A stretch of 64,000 nucleotides of DNA from contig CP036272.1 of NCBI GenBank assembly GCA_007745635.1, positions 692,746 through 756,745 of the forward strand, given 5' to 3'. Source of the stretch: Stieleria bergensis. GTDB taxonomy: Bacteria; Planctomycetota; Planctomycetia; Pirellulales; Pirellulaceae. The position numbers and the translations under genes are program-made. The notes under the pieces were generated by a model that saw nothing but the letters and a program-made list of their open reading frames with translations, was not told the DNA's origin and did no database searches. Every line of letters begins with the position of its first letter. Within the stretch, counting starts at the first letter, position 1. This document shows positions 46,864 through 56,006 of the stretch, one piece after another.

Positions 46864-47120
46864 AGTTTTGCTCGTCGAGAGATAAATAAAAAGCGAATGG
46901 ATCCAAATAAATAAAACGGCAACCCTAAGATTACCCAACTTCAGGATACCCAGAAAGCAATTCGCTGGCCAAACTGAAGCGAGAAACTTTGAACCGAGAG
47001 CTGGATTGCCAAGTCCTCCATTATGGTGGGAGCCACCTGGATTGGAACGGCCAAAACGGCGTTCTTGAACTCGAATTTTTGGGCCAGTTGTCCAGACAAC
47101 TGTTTTTTTCGACACCAAAC

Positions 47121-48209
47121 ATGGATAGCGAAGGCATTGTGAACGGAACCGCTGAAACCAACGAGCTTCCGTGGCAACAGGAGGGGCTGCTTTACAACAC
47201 CTTCGGTCGGGCACTCCGTCGTCGCTTTGGTGGGCGCGTTCAGCGTGTCAGTGTCGATGCAGGTTTCACCTGTCCGAATGTGGATGGCGCTTTGACCCGA
47301 GGCGGTTGCAATTTCTGTGACAATCGCTCCTTCAGCCCCTCGCGGCGCGTGCGTTTAAAACGAGTCAGCGAGCAGCTGGCCAGCGGCATCCAGAGCGTGC
47401 GCCGACGCTATCGAACCGTCAGTGGCTTCATTGCCTATTTCCAGCCGGCCACCAACACCTATGCTCCCGTTGATCAGTTGGAAGAAATCTATCAGCTGGC
47501 CTTCAATCAGGATCCCGCGATCGTTGGTTTGGCCATCGGTACGCGTCCTGATTGCATGCCCGAGAGTGTCATTGAGTTAGCGGCGAAACTTGCGCAGCAA
47601 CATTATGTCTCGGTCGAGTTTGGCATGCAGACCATGCATCAACCCGGACTGGACTGGATGAATCGAGCGCATTCGCACGACGATCTGATTAACTCGATTG
47701 ATCGCAGTCGTGATCGAGGTTTCGAAACGTGCGTGCACATCATTCTGGGAATCCCCGGTGAGACCCATCAGCACATGATGCAGACGGCATTGGAGGTGGC
47801 CAAGTTGGGGCCGGACGCCATCAAACTGCATAATTTGTATGCTGTTCAAGACACTCCACTGGGACAGGAGGTGCTCGATGGCACCGTTCACATGATGGAG
47901 CGTCAGGACTACATCAACACTGTCGTCGATTTCTTGGAACGAATCGCACCCGAGACGATTGTTGAGCGCATCAGTGGTGATGCGCCGCCACAGTATCTGA
48001 TTGAACCCAAGTGGTGTTTGGAAAAGTCGGCTTTAAAGCTGCAGATTGAAGCAGAGTTTCGCCGTCGTGGAACCAGACAGGGTTCGCTGTACCAGCCACC
48101 CGACGTGCTGCCAAGTGATCGCCCCAGGCCTGTCGATAAGACCCCGGAGGCCGTCAAAGCACAGATTGATGTGCGCGGCCGTTTGCCCGTGTTAAAGATG
48201 GAACGTTGA
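47121..48209 (+). CDS. TIGR01212 (YhcC-like) radical SAM protein
   Basis: 362 residues from ATG 47121, divergent from the FHA gene. N-terminal motif RVSVDAGFTCPNVDG and radical SAM cysteines in GGCNFCDN (C-x3-type cluster beginning CPN...GGCNFC as in the family). AIGTRPDCM and IHIILGIPGE-like (VHIILGIPGETHQHM) are typical. Uses SAM and a 4Fe-4S cluster; family function is not established. Confidence 0.88.
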   Translation: MDSEGIVNGTAETNELPWQQEGLLYNTFGRALRRRFGGRVQRVSVDAGFTCPNVDGALTRGGCNFCDNRSFSPSRRVRLKRVSEQLASGIQSVRRRYRTVSGFIAYFQPATNTYAPVDQLEEIYQLAFNQDPAIVGLAIGTRPDCMPESVIELAAKLAQQHYVSVEFGMQTMHQPGLDWMNRAHSHDDLINSIDRSRDRGFETCVHIILGIPGETHQHMMQTALEVAKLGPDAIKLHNLYAVQDTPLGQEVLDGTVHMMERQDYINTVVDFLERIAPETIVERISGDAPPQYLIEPKWCLEKSALKLQIEAEFRRRGTRQGSLYQPPDVLPSDRPRPVDKTPEAVKAQIDVRGRLPVLKMER

Positions 48210-48239
48210 TCGCGTTCAAGACGATCCGTGATCCTGTCT

Positions 48240-49742
48240 CTACTTGATCGTCGGTGGTCCCATCACTTGATCGGCCGCGTTCTCTTCACCGGGTGTGATG
48301 GCTCCCTCGGAATCAATTTGATTCTTCTTGAGTTTATTGCCCGTGGTGCGATCAAAGGTGTCCGGTGAGATCTTTTCGGGGACGCTGTCCCTGGTTTGCG
48401 CCATCCAGGTTTTCAAGACGGTCTGCAACTTGTCTTGGGTGGTCGCAAGCTCTGGTTTGCCAGCCAGATTGACCAATTGATGAGGATCTTGTTTGACGTT
48501 GAATAACGCGACGGCTGGTCTTGGGCTGGTAAACACGTCCGCTTGAGCGTCGTTCAAATCGCCCGTTGCTTGTTTGGCCAGCAATGCCTGGTGCGATGGA
48601 CTGCGAACAGAGTCAGCTGGGCCTTGCCAAGCCAAGTAGGGGCGGCGATTGATCAGGTACAGGTAGTCACCGTGGCGAACACTGCGTCCGTAGGCTTCAT
48701 AGTCGTGCCAGTTGTGTTCGGAAAAGGCGTACTGACGCGTGGCGGCGGATTGGCTTTTGAACAGCGGTTGCATGGCAACGCCTTGAAAGCTTGCCGGTAG
48801 CTCGCATCCCGCTGCGGTCAGAATCGTTGGCGCTAAATCAATCACGCTGACCAATTGGTCACTGACGCCCGTCCAAGCGATCCCTTGTGGCCAATGAGCA
48901 ACCAAGGCGGTTTTCATTCCGGAATCGTGCAGGCGAGTCTTGGCACGCGGAAACGGGCGGCCGTTATCCGCTAGAACAAAGATCAATGTGTTGTCCAAGA
49001 CGCCTTGCTCTTTGAGTTCATCGACAACCACTCCGATGCGATAGTCAAATCGAGTGACTTCGTTGTAGTAGGATGCCAGGTCTTGACGCGTTTGCTGGTC
49101 GTCAATCAGAAACGGGGGCACGACCACGTCTTCGGCCCGGTGCATGGGGCCGTACTTGTCCGTCTGCCATTGTCGGTCCGCGTCCCAGCCTCGGTGCGCA
49201 TCATAGGATGCAAACCAACAGAAGAACGGTTGCTCTTTGGGACGCTTTTGGATCACGGAAAGCCAATTCGCTGATCCACTGCTGTCATTCGGCTGGCGCC
49301 CACCATCAACGTGATCAAAGGCCGTCGGACGCGGCTGTTGACCCGCTTTCGGTGGTACCGATTTCATGTGATGCTTGCCGCTCAACGCGGTGTAGTAGCC
49401 TTGATCACGCAACACCTCTGGAAACCAAGGCAGGTGTGTGGAGATCGGTTGGTGCAGTTCGGCTGCCTTGCCGTTGTTGTGCGGAAAACGCCCCGTGATG
49501 ATGCTGCTGCGAGACGGACTGCAACTGCTGGCGGTCAGGTAAGCGCGATCAAACCGCAGTCCTGTGGTTGCCAGTGAATCAATGTTGGGCGTTCGCGCCG
49601 CGGCGTTGCCATAACATCCGTAATCATTCCAGCTGACGTCGTCTGCAATGAAAAGGATCACGTTCGGCCGCGATTCGCCCCAAATGGTTCCAGAGAAGAG
49701 CAATAACCAGAGAGGTGCTGAACGAACAATAAATGCTAGCAT
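48240..49742 (-). CDS. Secreted Cys-type sulfatase
   Basis: 500 residues from ATG 49742, giving the signal peptide AFIVRSAPLWLLLFSG. Metal-binding FIADDVSWND, active site CSPSRSSIITGR (C-x-P-x-R, with Cys to be turned to formylglycine), GKHHMKS, and the second Asp/Asn pair in VLADNGRPF. Hydrolyses sulfate esters, probably of algal polysaccharide. Activation would need an FGE or anSME encoded elsewhere; the FGE-fold gene at 1.4 kb is not expected to do it. Confidence 0.92.
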   Translation of the reverse strand: MLAFIVRSAPLWLLLFSGTIWGESRPNVILFIADDVSWNDYGCYGNAAARTPNIDSLATTGLRFDRAYLTASSCSPSRSSIITGRFPHNNGKAAELHQPISTHLPWFPEVLRDQGYYTALSGKHHMKSVPPKAGQQPRPTAFDHVDGGRQPNDSSGSANWLSVIQKRPKEQPFFCWFASYDAHRGWDADRQWQTDKYGPMHRAEDVVVPPFLIDDQQTRQDLASYYNEVTRFDYRIGVVVDELKEQGVLDNTLIFVLADNGRPFPRAKTRLHDSGMKTALVAHWPQGIAWTGVSDQLVSVIDLAPTILTAAGCELPASFQGVAMQPLFKSQSAATRQYAFSEHNWHDYEAYGRSVRHGDYLYLINRRPYLAWQGPADSVRSPSHQALLAKQATGDLNDAQADVFTSPRPAVALFNVKQDPHQLVNLAGKPELATTQDKLQTVLKTWMAQTRDSVPEKISPDTFDRTTGNKLKKNQIDSEGAITPGEENAADQVMGPPTIK

Positions 49743-50166
49743 GGAATCGGTGCGGGAGAGGGGAGGCAACACGCGGAAAGAGACGGAGCAAAATAGTATA
49801 GTCTCCTCTGTGCAGCTTTCGTTGCCTCTGGCAGTTTTCTGGGGGGCTGTTAAGCTGGTTCAGTGTTAAGCTGGTTCAGGGGGGCAGGGTCTGGGGCTGG
49901 CTCTGGGGGCAGGCGTTTGATGAGAAATGATTCTCGCTTGTTGGCGTGAGCAGCCAGTGAGTCTGTTGGGCACACAAGTCGCCTCGGGCAACGCAATGCC
50001 AGGCCGTCCAGTGAGGCACGCCAGGCCAATGATCCAGTCCCTGAGTGACCAGAGTTTACCCTTCGCTGGCCATGCGGTGATCGCCAGTGAGCCCGCTTCA
50101 ACAAGCTGGGCAATCCGTCGCAATGACGCGGCATCTTGATTCGAACGTTTCGACGATGGAGCCATT
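49743..50166. other. Gene-free interval (424 bp), includes a 16-bp tandem duplication
   Basis: Divergent upstream region between the sulfatase and the 50.2-kb gene. A direct duplication is at 49848-49879. No coding frame recognised. Confidence 0.4.
49848..49879. repeat. 16-bp tandem duplication
   Basis: Two adjacent identical copies of TGTTAAGCTGGTTCAG (49848-49863 and 49864-49879) in a non-coding stretch. Confidence 0.9.
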
Positions 50167-51348
50167 ATGTCAGCGACTTCAATTGCGGCCCCGATAGGGT
50201 GTCATGCTTCGGTTTTGCAACGCCTGTCTGCATTACCTGTCTCGGTGGCCTCGGAATCCGGCGACTTGCTGCGTTGCTTAGGGTCGCGTCCCTGTTATGG
50301 AGTGGCAAGCAGTCATTTTGGTCGCAGCAATCTTCATCTTGCCCAGTGCTGTCGAGCTCTGCGCATCACGATGCGTGACACTTGTCATCGCGGTGGCGTG
50401 CTGGTCAGCGTGCTGGGAACGGCAATTGATAGCTGGGCCGCGTTGGCTGCGAGTCGGTTTGAGATGCCGTTGATCCGGTTTCGTCTTGCGGATTCGGGGA
50501 CGGTTCCTGGCCAACTGGTTCCTTGTCAACAGGGGCCGTTGCAATTCGAGGTCCCAGTCCAGACGTCCCTGTCAGCAGATCGCTTGCTTTTCGCGCTCTC
50601 ACCGCGGGTGGATGTGCTGTTTCGTCGCTCTGGCGGCAGGATTGATCAGGCCATGCGGTGGCGACTGGCTGTCGATCAGAGTGCCTGGCTGCGCGTCTCA
50701 GAGTCTGAGCCGGCCGATGGTAAGCGTGATGAGCTGATCCACAAGCCCGCGTTGCCGTTGCCGCTTCGGATCAACGCTCCGTCTCACTTTGTGGACCCCG
50801 GTCGTCTCTGTTCCACGTCGTGTTGGTGTCGCCAAGAAGACGAGTGGTTGATTCATTGCACTCGGCAGCGCTTTGGCCCCTGGCCCAATCAAAGCAAGGT
50901 GGAGTTCCTGTTGTCGCTGTTGGCGGGTGCTGATCTCCGCCAGTGGACGCCGCAAGGTGTCTTGGAACGCATCCTTTCTCAGGGACGCTTGACGGCGTCA
51001 GCTGTGACCAGTGACCGGCGATTTCCCGTGGTTTGTTTTTCGGCTCGGTCGTTATCGCATTTGCTTGCGCAGCGCTGTTACCGACCCCATGTGCAGCGCT
51101 GGGATTACGAGCCCTATGGCGTCGCGATTCGCAAATCAGCGGCGATTGATTTGGGGATTCGGCCGGTGATCTATGGCACTCGGCAGACCAAGGCGAGTCT
51201 GCCGATGGATCAACGCTATCGATTTCAGGCGATTGGAAAGCAAACCGATTGGCGCTCAGAGCAGGAGTGGCGCAGCTTGCAGGACGTCGATTTAACACAG
51301 TTTCACCCCGACGACATTCGTGTGTTTTCATCAGCTGCCAGCCGTTAA
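50167..51348 (+). CDS. Unassigned protein with AbiGi/DUF2971-like C-terminal half
   Basis: 393 residues, no confident family. The N-terminal half is rich in Arg, Ser and hydrophobics without a signal peptide. The C-terminal half (about 260-390) resembles AbiGi/DUF2971-type proteins: GVLERILSQGRLTAS, FPVVCFSARSLSHLL, YEPYGVAIRKSAAIDLGIRP, VIYG and WRSEQEWRSLQDVD. These families are associated with abortive infection, but the match is loose and the neighbours are not defence genes. Confidence 0.6.
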   Translation: MSATSIAAPIGCHASVLQRLSALPVSVASESGDLLRCLGSRPCYGVASSHFGRSNLHLAQCCRALRITMRDTCHRGGVLVSVLGTAIDSWAALAASRFEMPLIRFRLADSGTVPGQLVPCQQGPLQFEVPVQTSLSADRLLFALSPRVDVLFRRSGGRIDQAMRWRLAVDQSAWLRVSESEPADGKRDELIHKPALPLPLRINAPSHFVDPGRLCSTSCWCRQEDEWLIHCTRQRFGPWPNQSKVEFLLSLLAGADLRQWTPQGVLERILSQGRLTASAVTSDRRFPVVCFSARSLSHLLAQRCYRPHVQRWDYEPYGVAIRKSAAIDLGIRPVIYGTRQTKASLPMDQRYRFQAIGKQTDWRSEQEWRSLQDVDLTQFHPDDIRVFSSAASR

Positions 51349-51426
51349 GCCCGGTTTTTTGATGTGTAGGGTTTTGGCAAACCGTGTCTAATGCCAGAAC
51401 GGCTGATGGCCGCTGGTCAGTCTCTC

Positions 51427-51456
51427 TTGACCTGCTGAGGGTGGATTGACTAGTTA
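51427..51456 (+). promoter_or_regulatory. Possible sigma-70-like promoter for the T2SS operon
   Basis: TTGACC (51427-51432) and TAGTTA (51451-51456) are separated by 18 bp, 39 bp before the secretin start. Only a weak match. Confidence 0.25.
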
Positions 51457-51494
51457 GACGCGGAAGCTCCGCAGCGCACCGATCGGTAGGTTTG

Positions 51495-54191
51495 ATGGTT
51501 TCTTGTTCAATGTTCACTGAATTACGCCGCTGGGTTGGTCTGCTGGCGATTGGCATCGCTGTGGTCAGCCTGGGCTCAGACTGCGCTCAACGGCTGGCTG
51601 CTCAGGGCCCCGCTGCTCAGGGCCCCGCTGCTCAGGGCCCCGCCGCTCAGGGCGAGCAGATCGTCCAGTTGAACCTTTCGGGGTCGGTCAAAGTCACGGC
51701 TCTATTGGATTTGATGAGCCAGGAGCTGGGGATTCGATTCCTGCATGGGACCGATATTGCCCGGCGAGAAGTCACGGTCTACACCCCAGCCGCACTGCCG
51801 AAAAAAGTCTTGCCAACGCTGCTGGGCAGTCTGCTGCGTGAGGCCAATTTAGCCATCGTCGACTCGGAGGTTCCGGGCTGGAAGCGCGTCGTCGACATCG
51901 CAGAGATCAGCAGCAGTGCCCCGGCCGGAGATGCCCAAGAGGTCTCCCGTCGCAATGGACCGGCGGCCGCAGTCACACAAGTCTTGCGAGTCAATTACAT
52001 CGACGTCGCCTCGGTTTCCTCGCTTTTGAAAGGGTTCATCAGCAAGGGTGGAGCAAGCATTGTTGCCATACCCGATCAGCGGATTTTGATTTGCAACGGT
52101 TATGCGGCGGATGTCGCGCTCGTCGCCGAAATCTTGAGCTTGATCGATCGTCCGAATGCCGAGGGTGCGATCGAATTTTATCAACCACTGCGTCGAACAC
52201 CGGAAGCACTGATTCAGCAGTACGAGGGCATTGATGCTCAGAACAGTAGCGGCCGGGCCTCCAACGTGCCCAAGCCACGGTTGTTAGTTGATCCGGCGGG
52301 ACAGCGAGTGGTGGTGGCTGGATTGGTTGATCAAGTGGCTGATGTTGTGCGTCTGTTGCAGCGACTCGACAGTGGCATGCAATATTTAACTCGCGTTTAC
52401 CGGTTGCAGTACGTTGCCGCCAGCCGGATCGATAACCTGATTCAAGGCATCACCGGCAGTGACGATCAAGACGATCTGCAAAGCCCAGTCAATCGATCGG
52501 TTGAAACCACGATTGACGAAGAAGGCAATCTGCTGGTCGTTCGCGGTGGCGAGACCATTCATCGGCAAATTGAAAAGTTGATCGCTGAATTGGATCGACC
52601 GGTTGATTCAGAGGCGAGCCCCATCCGTTTTTATAAGCTCCGCAACGCGACGGCGGTGGAGGTGTTGACTTCGTTGTTGGCGCTTCAGCAAGTCTCTGGG
52701 AACTCGGTGGCACAGGCAGGCGGTTTGTTGCCAGGCGCGTTCGGGACCTTAGGGGGCGTTGGACAAGTCGGTAGCATCGGCCCCAATACGATGCTGCCCG
52801 GTGGTCTGGGGGCAGGTAGTTTGGGGACAGGCAGTGCAATGAATCGGTCTGTTGGCGGAATCAATCCACTGGCCGGGCAGAACAATCCCTTGCTCGCCGA
52901 TGCTTCCCTTGGCCTGGTCGGAGAGAACCTTGCGAATAATATGCCCAGCACGCGAGTTGCCAATCAGAATGCAGCGCTTGCCGGCCTGTACGGAAACAGC
53001 TTTGTCGCAGGTGGCATGGCGGCTTCGTCGGTGGCGATTTTGCCAGGCGGGGCACGAATCAGTGCTGATGTCTCCACGAACAGTTTGATCGTTTATGCAC
53101 CCAGCAATGTGCAAACGATGTACGAGCGACTGATTCAGTCCCTGGATCAGCGACGCCCTCAAGTGCTGGTGCAAGCGGACATCATTGCCATTGATACCAG
53201 TGACGATTTTGCGTTGGGAGTTGAAGTGAGCGTGGGAGATCGTACAGGCGCCGACCGGGCGTTTGTCTTCACCTCGTATGGACTGAGCGAGGTGGATCCA
53301 ATCTCCGGTGCGTTGACGGTGAATCCCGCCGCTGGTTTCAATGGTGTCGTGGTTGATCCCGATGTGGCTGACGTGGTTGTCCAGGCAGTCAGTGGGCATC
53401 GTCGTGGTAAAGTCTTGTCATCACCCAAAGTGCTCGTCAACGATAATCAGACCGGTATCTTGGATAGCGTCGCCAGTGTCCCCTTTCAGGCGTTCAGTCA
53501 AGGCCAGTCATCGACGTTGCAAGGTTTGGGTGGCAACCAGGAGGCAGGCACAAAGATCGAAGTGACGCCACACATCAACGAAGACGATCACTTGCAACTT
53601 GAGTTTGACATTGAATTTAGTACCTTCGTTGGTACCAGCAGGGACAATCTGCCGCCGCCACGCCAGATTGATCATGTGGGAAGTGTTGTCACCATTCCCG
53701 ACGGTAAGACGATCATCGTTGGCGGTTTGAAACGAACCAACGACGGCAAAGCTTACACCGGCATTCCATTCTTGGAGAAAATCCCCGTCGTGAAGCATCT
53801 CACGGGGCTCACCGCCGAAGAACAGCAAACCATGTCGTTCTTTGTCTTCCTGCGCCCTGTGATTCTGCGTGATTCTCAATTCCGAGACCTGCAGTTTTTG
53901 TCGAATTTGGAATCCGCTGATGCCTGCCATCCCGGCGATGCACCGCTTAGCGGTCCGGTGGCGATTCTGGGCGCACAGGGTTCCGGTGGTTCCTGCCCGC
54001 CCAGGCGACTGAGGTCACAGGCGACCAGTTACGGCTCGATTCCGCTAGAACAATGGAAAAGTTTGACAGAGCAAGAAACTTTACCATCGAACAGCTATCA
54101 TGAAGTGCCCCGGTCGATGCCCGTGCCAATCCCCGTGGAAACGATTCCCGTTCCACCGGTCGGTCCAGCACCAGGTTTGTTAGGACCCTAG
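51495..54191 (+). CDS. gspD: Type II secretion secretin (GspD-like)
   Basis: 898 residues from ATG 51495. A signal-type segment at about 12-35 is followed by in-frame AAQGP repeats. N-domains are visible at IDVASVSSLLKGFISKGG, VYRLQYVAASRIDNLIQGI and FYKLRNATAVEVLTSLLAL; the last is interrupted by a Gly-rich insert of about 120 residues. The secretin core spans about 610-790 (GHRRGKVLSSPKVLVNDNQT, GTKIEVTPHI, VVTIPDGKTIIVGGL, GIPFLEKIPVVKHLTG). Forms the outer-membrane channel. It opens an operon with gspE 185 bp downstream. Confidence 0.92.
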   Translation: MVSCSMFTELRRWVGLLAIGIAVVSLGSDCAQRLAAQGPAAQGPAAQGPAAQGEQIVQLNLSGSVKVTALLDLMSQELGIRFLHGTDIARREVTVYTPAALPKKVLPTLLGSLLREANLAIVDSEVPGWKRVVDIAEISSSAPAGDAQEVSRRNGPAAAVTQVLRVNYIDVASVSSLLKGFISKGGASIVAIPDQRILICNGYAADVALVAEILSLIDRPNAEGAIEFYQPLRRTPEALIQQYEGIDAQNSSGRASNVPKPRLLVDPAGQRVVVAGLVDQVADVVRLLQRLDSGMQYLTRVYRLQYVAASRIDNLIQGITGSDDQDDLQSPVNRSVETTIDEEGNLLVVRGGETIHRQIEKLIAELDRPVDSEASPIRFYKLRNATAVEVLTSLLALQQVSGNSVAQAGGLLPGAFGTLGGVGQVGSIGPNTMLPGGLGAGSLGTGSAMNRSVGGINPLAGQNNPLLADASLGLVGENLANNMPSTRVANQNAALAGLYGNSFVAGGMAASSVAILPGGARISADVSTNSLIVYAPSNVQTMYERLIQSLDQRRPQVLVQADIIAIDTSDDFALGVEVSVGDRTGADRAFVFTSYGLSEVDPISGALTVNPAAGFNGVVVDPDVADVVVQAVSGHRRGKVLSSPKVLVNDNQTGILDSVASVPFQAFSQGQSSTLQGLGGNQEAGTKIEVTPHINEDDHLQLEFDIEFSTFVGTSRDNLPPPRQIDHVGSVVTIPDGKTIIVGGLKRTNDGKAYTGIPFLEKIPVVKHLTGLTAEEQQTMSFFVFLRPVILRDSQFRDLQFLSNLESADACHPGDAPLSGPVAILGAQGSGGSCPPRRLRSQATSYGSIPLEQWKSLTEQETLPSNSYHEVPRSMPVPIPVETIPVPPVGPAPGLLGP
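51598..51654. repeat. 15-bp tandem repeat in gspD
   Basis: Three perfect 15-bp units at 51598-51642 and a fourth partial copy ending at 51654. They encode AAQGP after the signal segment and keep the frame. Confidence 0.9.
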
Positions 54192-54376
54192 TGTTTTAGA
54201 GGATGAGTCTTTTAGGATCATGAGTGTTCTAGCAGGCATTCGTCTCGTGAGACCCGACTCGTTGGCCTTGGCATCGTCCGGTTCGATCCGCCGTCACATC
54301 AACAAAACGCGTTGATCGGTTTGGCGAACTGCACGCTGGGGATTCTTCGTCCAATGTTTTCTCTGTCCAACGCTCT

Positions 54377-55999
54377 ATGTCTGAAACTGCACTCGATTCG
54401 TCCGCTCATGAGATGGCAGCGCGTTTGCAGATGCCCTTGGTTTCCGACCTAGATTCTTACACGCCCTCGGCGTTGTTTGTTCGTCATGTGCCGATCTCGC
54501 ATGCGCGTCAACATCATGTGATGGGGTTTGCCACCGAGCATGATGGAGTGATTCAACTTGCCATCGATTCCATGGCTGGCTATGCCCAATTAGATATCCT
54601 GTCGCGCGCCCTTGCTCAGTCCCTGGACGGTTCCCTGCAATCGTTCACGGTGCAACCTTTACCAGCGGCGAGCGAAGCGATCTTGAAAGCGATCAATCAA
54701 GCTTACGCGTCACAGAACAGTCAAACCCAGCAGGTCATTGATGCGTTGGATCCGGATGCCTTACTGAGTGAGCTGGCTCAGTTGCCCGCGGCGGAAGATC
54801 TGTTAGACACCGAAGGCCGGGCGCCGATCATCAAGCTGGTCAATCACATGTTGTTTGATGCCGTCAAGTCGGGAGCCTCGGATATTCATATTCAGCCTTA
54901 CGACGATCGCTTGATGGTGCGACAGCGAATTGACGGCGTGCTGTTTGATGCCTTTGAGATTCCCAAGGCTGTCCAAGAGGAAGTGCTTTCTCGCGTGAAG
55001 GTGCTCGGCAGGATGAACATCGCAGAGAAGCGGTTACCTCAGGATGGTCGAGCGACCGTCCAAGTGGGCGATCGCGTCGTTGACTTACGCATTGCCTCTT
55101 TGCCCACCAGTCATAATGAACGAATCGTGATTCGCTTGTTGGACAAAAGCGCTCGGCTGTATTCACTCGCTGACTTGGGCATGCCCAGGCATGACTTGGA
55201 CCGCTTTAGTCAATTGATTCGTCGTGATCATGGCATGATTTTGGTGACCGGGCCAACCGGAAGCGGTAAAAGCACCACCCTGTATGGTTCACTGCAAGAG
55301 ATCAATTCGCAGGAACTCAATGTGCTGACGCTGGAAGACCCGATTGAATACCAATTGGATGGGATCAGTCAGACGCAGATCAACGAAAAGAAAGGAATGA
55401 CGTTTGCGTCGGGGATGCGAAGCGTCCTACGCCAGGATCCCGATATCATCATGGTTGGCGAAGTCCGTGATGCAGAAACCGCGACGATGGCGATTCAAGC
55501 GTCGCTAACAGGGCACTTGGTGTTCAGCACGTTGCACACCAACGATGCCGCCAGCGCCGTGACGCGCTTGCTGGATCTGGGCACAGAGCCTTACTTGGTC
55601 AGTAGTTCACTGGTCGCTGCGCTCGCACAGCGACTGGTGCGGCGGTTATGCGAACACTGCAAACAACCGGCTGAACCGTCTGCAGCCGCGGCAATGCCCC
55701 CGGTTCCCGAATCGCTCTTGGCGGCTCATGGCTTAGCCGCGGAGTCGTTACCAGGTGTCTTTCGAGCGGTTGGCTGTGACGCCTGTCGGGGCACCGGATA
55801 TCGAGGACGCGTGGGGCTGTTTGAGTTGTTGGTTTTAGACGATCGTTGTCGTGAATTGGTCCAACAACGTGCCGATGCAGCCGCGATTCGCACGGCAGGT
55901 CTGCATTCAGGAATGCATCTGCTGGTCACCGATGGTCTGTTGAAGGTCCATCAGGGGATGACCACGATGGATGAAGTTCTGCGAGTGACCACGTTATAG
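54377..55999 (+). CDS. gspE: T2SS/T4P assembly ATPase GspE
   Basis: 540 residues. N1E domain (1-100), then GASDIHIQPYDDRLMVRQRI. Walker A GPTGSGKSTTLYG (about 292-304), DPDIIMVGEVRD (Walker B), HLVFSTLHTNDAASAV, and a zinc-binding tetracysteine with CEHC and CDAC. Hexameric cytoplasmic ATPase that drives pseudopilus assembly. It is followed by gspF after 7 bp. Confidence 0.95.
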   Translation: MSETALDSSAHEMAARLQMPLVSDLDSYTPSALFVRHVPISHARQHHVMGFATEHDGVIQLAIDSMAGYAQLDILSRALAQSLDGSLQSFTVQPLPAASEAILKAINQAYASQNSQTQQVIDALDPDALLSELAQLPAAEDLLDTEGRAPIIKLVNHMLFDAVKSGASDIHIQPYDDRLMVRQRIDGVLFDAFEIPKAVQEEVLSRVKVLGRMNIAEKRLPQDGRATVQVGDRVVDLRIASLPTSHNERIVIRLLDKSARLYSLADLGMPRHDLDRFSQLIRRDHGMILVTGPTGSGKSTTLYGSLQEINSQELNVLTLEDPIEYQLDGISQTQINEKKGMTFASGMRSVLRQDPDIIMVGEVRDAETATMAIQASLTGHLVFSTLHTNDAASAVTRLLDLGTEPYLVSSSLVAALAQRLVRRLCEHCKQPAEPSAAAAMPPVPESLLAAHGLAAESLPGVFRAVGCDACRGTGYRGRVGLFELLVLDDRCRELVQQRADAAAIRTAGLHSGMHLLVTDGLLKVHQGMTTMDEVLRVTTL

Positions 56000-56006
56000 T
56001 TGACCG

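Noticed and set aside
46864..47214. N-terminal extension of the FHA protein at 46.4 kb
   Set aside because: No start before the FHA region other than the GTG at 46863, and it overlaps the divergent radical SAM gene.
48240..49742. Sulfatase as partner of the FGE-fold protein at 1.4 kb
   Set aside because: They are 47 kb apart, and the FGE-fold protein lacks the catalytic cysteines.
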